The position numbers and the translations under genes are program-made. The notes under the pieces were generated by a model. It saw only the letters and a list, made by a program, of their open reading frames with translations. It was not told the DNA's origin and did not search any database. A stretch of 8,940 bases of DNA from the NCBI GenBank assembly GCA_019237515.1, contig JAFAGX010000441.1:1-8940 (forward strand), read 5' to 3'. The DNA is from Acidobacteriaceae bacterium. Its GTDB lineage: Bacteria; Acidobacteriota; Terriglobia; Terriglobales; SbA1. Each line of letters starts with the position of its first letter. Position 1 is the first letter of the stretch. Below are positions 6,108 through 8,940 of the stretch, one piece after another.

Positions 6108-6354
6108 ATTTGCCTCACATTCACTGCCCTACGAGGTTAGATGGCCATCCAGACATCAAAACCCGAACCATTGTAAAAAGTTTGTCAACCGATGGCCAGC
6201 TCGTCGATAGAGCACGACAGAGCTCAGATTGACGATGAACTTCGCCTTCCAGAGCTTCATCCGGATCGACCCGGAGACGCTTCCAAAATATAGCTGCAAC
6301 CCTTTCCAGTGCTGCTGGAATCCAAGTTGAACCGGTACTAAGGTCACTGCCTGA
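6108..6354. other. Divergent intergenic region
   Basis: About 250 bp between the start of the leftward TPR-like gene and the rightward promoter at 6355. It probably holds the leftward promoter (candidate listed separately). A 7-bp GATGGCC sequence occurs twice (6141 and 6192 areas), flanking that candidate. A minus-strand open frame here (about 62 codons, GTG start) has no supported product. Confidence 0.45.
6170..6198 (-). promoter_or_regulatory. Weak promoter candidate for the TPR-like gene
   Basis: On the minus strand, TACAAT (6170-6175; 5 of 6) lies 17 bp from TGGCCA (6193-6198; 4 of 6). A consensus-perfect TTGACA (6183-6188) is nearby but has no -10 at the correct distance. The leader would be about 55-60 nt to TTG 6107. 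Confidence 0.3.
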
Positions 6355-6385
6355 TTGTTCTATGGCTCAGGGCATGATATATAAT
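6355..6385 (+). promoter_or_regulatory. Sigma70-type promoter with extended -10 reading into the 119-residue gene
   Basis: TTGTTC (6355-6360) is followed after 17 bp by TATATA (6378-6383), which overlaps a perfect TATAAT (6380-6385; 19-bp spacing). TGA immediately precedes it, giving a TGn extended -10. Transcription would begin near 6391, leaving only about 17 nt before TTG 6408, with AAGAG as a modest ribosome site. Confidence 0.55.
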
Positions 6386-6407
6386 CCGGCCCAAGAGCCC
6401 ACTGACG

Positions 6408-6767
6408 TTGAGCAGCAAATTGTCAAACCTGAAATATCCATCAACAAGCTACTCACGGCGCCAAGGTCTGCTGATTGGCATCGTGATCTGCTCGTTGACA
6501 ATCAGTCTGGCAACGCGCTTCTGTATAGCAAGCTCTGCATCTCCCGTGCATGCGGTTAAGTCCGTAGAGCGGCGATCGGTTGATCCGAAGCGCCAGCACG
6601 TTAGTCGTTATGCCGGCCTCGCGGCGAACCCTGCCCGCGTAGCCGCACCTGAACCGCTGGTATCGCTTTATGTGCAGGTTGCACACCCAGACCCGGTTCT
6701 GCCTACCGCGCCAGCTAATCACAGTTCGTACAATCGCCCGCCGCCGTTCTCCAGCATCATTCTTTAA
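6408..6767 (+). CDS. Hypothetical 119-residue membrane-anchored or secreted protein
   Basis: No function recognised. Residues 1-19 are polar, 20-42 (GLLIGIVICSLTISLATRFC) form one membrane segment or an uncleaved signal. A basic stretch follows (KSVERRSVDPKRQH, 51-64), then a proline-rich tail ending SSYNRPPPFSSIIL. From memory, short Acidobacteriota proteins with a hydrophobic N-segment, an S[VE][ED]PKRQH-like motif and a YNRPPP end exist; this was not verified. The start is TTG 6408 (or TTG 6420); there is no ATG in frame after the stop at 6375. A good promoter ends 20-25 bases upstream, which supports transcription. The start is the weak point. About 96 bp separates it from the RraA-like gene. 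Confidence 0.62.
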   Translation: MSSKLSNLKYPSTSYSRRQGLLIGIVICSLTISLATRFCIASSASPVHAVKSVERRSVDPKRQHVSRYAGLAANPARVAAPEPLVSLYVQVAHPDPVLPTAPANHSSYNRPPPFSSIIL

Positions 6768-6863
6768 TTTTCCGGAATTCTTCATTCCTCGGAAAGTTCG
6801 GTCTTCGCTGTTATCGGGTAACCCTATGACGATATTCAGTATTGACTTGGATTGGATGCTCGA

Positions 6864-7559
6864 ATGGTTAATTCACCCTTGCGCGACGAGGAGCTCGAGG
6901 CCCTTCGCCGCATAGATACCTGTACAGTTTCAAACGCGATCGAGACGTTTGCGGTCAGGCTGCGCAATACCGGTTTCGCGGATGCGCGCCTCCGCTGCAT
7001 GTTCCCCGATTGCGGGCCCTTGGTGGGCTATGCCGCGACAGCACGGCTCCGCACGGGAGAGCCTCCGATTGCCGGACGCATCTATCACGACCGCACTGAT
7101 TGGTGGAATAGCATTCTGGAGGTACCCACCCCACGTATCGTCGTGTTGGAAGACATGGACCATCATCCGGGCCTCGGAGCATTTCTCGGTGAAGTGCACG
7201 CGGCAATTTTGTTAGCCCTCGGCTGTGTTGGATACGTAACCAATGGCGCCGTGCGCGATCTCCCGCGTGTGCGCCAATTAGGTTTGCAACTGTTCGCAGG
7301 TAATGCAGCCGTCTCCCATGCTTATGCCCACATCTTTGACTGCGGCGTTCCTATAGTTGTTGCCGGGTTAGAAGTTCATCCCGGAGACCTGTTGCACGGC
7401 GACCAGCACGGCCTGTTGACCGTCCCAACGAATATTGCTTCCAAAATACCGGCAGTTGCAGCGAAGCAACGCGAATCGGAAGAAAAGATCATTCAGCTCT
7501 GCCAATCGAACGAGTTTTCTCTGGAGAAATTACGAGAGGCCCTCAAGCTTTTTAGTTAG
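6864..7559 (+). CDS. RraA-family protein (4-hydroxy-4-methyl-2-oxoglutarate aldolase-like)
   Basis: 231 residues with the RraA/HMG-aldolase fold signatures: early TCTVSNAIETFAVRL (19-33), GPLVGYAATARLR (51-63), GYVTNGAVRDLPRVRQLGLQ (123-142) with the R131-D132 pair, then LFAGNAAVSHAYAHI and VHPGDLLHGDQHGLLTVP (171-188). In class II aldolases of this family the R-D pair contacts substrate and metal, in the pattern G-x20-R-D-x2-[DE]. Here R-D is present, but the following acidic residue is replaced (RDLPR), and the spacing from the glycine of LGE is 21. Aldolase or oxaloacetate decarboxylase activity is therefore possible but not certain; some RraA proteins instead inhibit RNase E. ATG 6864 is preferred over TTG 6852; neither has a strong ribosome site. 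It is followed 26 bp later by the efflux adaptor, so probably co-transcribed. Confidence 0.85.
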   Translation: MVNSPLRDEELEALRRIDTCTVSNAIETFAVRLRNTGFADARLRCMFPDCGPLVGYAATARLRTGEPPIAGRIYHDRTDWWNSILEVPTPRIVVLEDMDHHPGLGAFLGEVHAAILLALGCVGYVTNGAVRDLPRVRQLGLQLFAGNAAVSHAYAHIFDCGVPIVVAGLEVHPGDLLHGDQHGLLTVPTNIASKIPAVAAKQRESEEKIIQLCQSNEFSLEKLREALKLFS

Positions 7560-7585
7560 GACTCGACGAGCATGGGCAGAAAAGG

Positions 7586-8869
7586 TTGGTACAAAAATTG
7601 AAGGTGGAGCAGCGCAGGGCTCACAAAGTTCGACGCAGAAAACACATTTCGCTCAGCTGGCCCATGGTCACTATTTCGATGGCCCTTGCCATTGCTCTCT
7701 GTTCCTGCAGCGGAGGAAAAGAAAAGGTTGAAGCGAACTCCGAATCCACCGTAACGGTCGGCGTAACCAGCGTGATGAAGAAAACGCTTGGGCGCGAGAT
7801 AACTCTGTCCTCCGAGTTAGTACCTTTCCAGGAGATTGACGTGTACGCCAAAGAATCTGGATACATTCGCACCCTCAACGTGGATTACGGCACGCACGTG
7901 AAGCAGGGCCAGGTGATGGCAACGCTCGAAATTCCAGAACTTGAGGCACAGCTGCAAGAGGATCAGGCTGAAATCAAAAACGCCGCGAACCAGGTCAGTC
8001 GCGCTCAACACGAACTCGATCGCGACGAAGCCCAGTACAAAGCCTTGCACCTCGAATACACCCGATTGAACAATGTGTTCGAAACTCAGCCCGGCATTGT
8101 TGCCCAGCAGGAAGTCGATGACGCGCAGGGCAAGGACATGGCCGCTGCGTCGCAGGTGGATGCCGGCAAAGCCGCCCTGGATGCAGCACAAAGTCAGCTA
8201 GCCGCTTCAAAAGCAAAACTAGTTCACGACCAAACGCTTTTTGACTACTCCAAAATCACCGCGCCTTTTTCTGGAGTGGTGACGGAACGTTACGCGAACC
8301 TGGGCACGTTGATGCAAGCGGGCACGGGTTCGAGCACCCAGGCCATGCCGCTGGTGAGATTATCGCAAGATGACTTGTTCCGCCTGGTGATTCCAGTTCC
8401 GGAATCCTACGTTCGTTACATTCACGTCGGCGATCCCGTGACGGTGAACGTCCCTTCGCTAAGCCGAAGCTTTCCCGGCAAGGTTGCGCGTTTTTCAGTT
8501 GATGTGCGAGCGGACACTCGCACCATGCACACCGAGGTGGATGTGCCCAACCCCAAGCGGCTCCTGCTTCCCGGTCTGTACGCCGAGGCTGAACTCGCTC
8601 TTGACCAACAGCCCAACGTCCTCGCGATTCCGGTGCAAGCCCTGAATCATGAACACAACAAGACCACAGTGTTCGTCGTGAACAGCAATGATCGTTTGGA
8701 GGAGCGCGTGGTTGAGTTAGGTTTGCAGACCAGTACGGACGCCGAGATTACTTCGGGAGTGCAGGTCGGGGAACAGGTTGTGGTGAGTGATCGCAATGGC
8801 CTGAAGTCCGGCCTAAAAGTGCACCCCCAAGCCGTAGCAGTGCTGGAATATCACGAGCCCGCGCAGTAA
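7586..8869 (+). CDS. RND efflux periplasmic adaptor (membrane fusion protein), lipoprotein-type
   Basis: 427 residues. A basic N-region (HKVRRRKH) and hydrophobic segment (MVTISMALAIALCSC) end in a lipobox-like LCSC (38-41), so the chain is probably lipid-anchored at Cys41. The domain order is typical of HlyD/AcrA: lipoyl half (SGYIRTLNVDYGTHVKQGQV, 91-110), a helical hairpin (about 115-215) with many Q/A/E repeats, second lipoyl half (FDYSKITAPFSGVVTERYAN, 219-238), beta-barrel (LVIPVPESYVRYIHVGDPVT) and membrane-proximal domain with the GVQVGEQVVV motif (391-400). It bridges the inner-membrane RND pump that starts 39 bp downstream to an outer-membrane channel not in the window. The start is uncertain: TTG 7586 gives the longest chain; TTG 7598, GTG 7604 and ATG 7664 are alternatives. 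The substrate cannot be predicted. Confidence 0.93.
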   Translation: MVQKLKVEQRRAHKVRRRKHISLSWPMVTISMALAIALCSCSGGKEKVEANSESTVTVGVTSVMKKTLGREITLSSELVPFQEIDVYAKESGYIRTLNVDYGTHVKQGQVMATLEIPELEAQLQEDQAEIKNAANQVSRAQHELDRDEAQYKALHLEYTRLNNVFETQPGIVAQQEVDDAQGKDMAAASQVDAGKAALDAAQSQLAASKAKLVHDQTLFDYSKITAPFSGVVTERYANLGTLMQAGTGSSTQAMPLVRLSQDDLFRLVIPVPESYVRYIHVGDPVTVNVPSLSRSFPGKVARFSVDVRADTRTMHTEVDVPNPKRLLLPGLYAEAELALDQQPNVLAIPVQALNHEHNKTTVFVVNSNDRLEERVVELGLQTSTDAEITSGVQVGEQVVVSDRNGLKSGLKVHPQAVAVLEYHEPAQ

Positions 8870-8883
8870 GCAGAATCAGAAGC

Positions 8884-8890
8884 GGAGGAG
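8884..8890 (+). promoter_or_regulatory. Distant Shine-Dalgarno-like site before the RND pump gene
   Basis: GGAGGAG is a perfect anti-Shine-Dalgarno match but ends 17 bases before ATG 8908, farther than usual. An in-frame TAA at 8902-8904 excludes an earlier start in the pump's frame. Confidence 0.4.
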
Positions 8891-8907
8891 TTTTGATCGG
8901 CTAAGTT

Positions 8908-8940
8908 ATGCCACGATTTTCGATTCGCAATCCGTATTTC
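8908..8940 (+). CDS. RND efflux pump inner-membrane subunit (AcrB family), first 11 codons
   Basis: The frame MPRFSIRNPYF runs off the window end. The short P[RK]F.[IL]R.PYF opening is typical of AcrB-like RND permeases in this type of operon, and the position right after the adaptor gene fits a proton-driven tripartite exporter. Nothing of the large periplasmic or membrane domains is visible, so the call rests on the opening motif and gene order. Confidence 0.7.
   Translation, partial: MPRFSIRNPYF

Noticed and set aside
6156..6347. Leftward 63-codon frame with GTG start in the divergent region
   Set aside because: No ribosome site, no recognised motif, and it covers the likely promoters of both neighbouring genes. 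Its aromatic-rich chain is curious but not enough to call.
6453..6785. Leftward 110-codon frame antisense to the 119-residue gene
   Set aside because: Arg/Cys-rich composition typical of antisense reading; the opposite strand has a hydrophobic segment, a promoter and a plausible tail.
7817..8191. Leftward 124-codon frame within the efflux adaptor gene
   Set aside because: Antisense shadow of the helical hairpin; the sense strand has unambiguous HlyD/AcrA features.
1..8940. tRNA, rRNA, CRISPR arrays, insertion sequences, riboswitches
   Set aside because: Looked for cloverleaf ends, spaced direct repeats, transposase motifs and long structured leaders; none seen by eye. A covariance-model scan would be needed for small ncRNAs.

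Overview
The window looks like a chromosomal segment from an Acidobacteriota-type bacterium (Terriglobia/Koribacter-like). This is inferred from family resemblance: the secreted PQQ-like beta-propeller protein, the C-terminal domain of a large 6-PTPS-related membrane protein, short orphan proteins of a type I associate with that phylum, and a dispersed GTCATCC..GAGCGAAG..GATCTGC repeat. Base composition is moderately GC-rich. There are no tRNA or rRNA genes, no CRISPR array and no recognisable transposase. No defence, phage or biosynthetic cluster is visible; it reads as ordinary chromosome with several poorly characterised small genes.

Left part (1-1786, + strand): the tail of a multi-spanning membrane protein, which seems to carry a one-base frameshift near positions 70-82, overlaps by ATGA with rdgB (XTP/dITP pyrophosphatase). 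A 70-bp repeat with inverted ends separates rdgB from a GNAT N-acetyltransferase. The next gene converges on it.

Centre (2030-6107, - strand): five leftward genes. From right to left in the direction of transcription they are an exported TPR-like helical protein, a short coiled-coil protein (weaker call), a 96-residue zinc-ribbon protein, an 87-residue orphan, and an exported PQQ-like beta-propeller protein. The zinc-ribbon and 87-residue genes are each preceded by the same GGAGGAGTG Shine-Dalgarno block, five bases upstream of ATG, and probably form separate short transcription units. The approximately 400 bp between the 87-residue gene and the propeller gene holds two strong palindromes.

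Right part (6108-8940, + strand): about 300 bp of divergent regulatory DNA carries a good sigma70-type promoter reading right. It is followed by a 119-residue single-pass membrane or secreted orphan, an RraA-family protein, and the start of a tripartite RND efflux operon: a lipoprotein-type periplasmic adaptor (MFP) and then the first 11 codons of the inner-membrane RND pump, cut by the window end. RraA, MFP and RND pump are close enough to be co-transcribed.

The items most worth a second look are the frameshifted membrane gene, the twin small genes with matched leaders, the palindromes at 3831-3899, the promoter plus TTG-start orphan at 6355-6767, and the dispersed repeat at 1131-1200.
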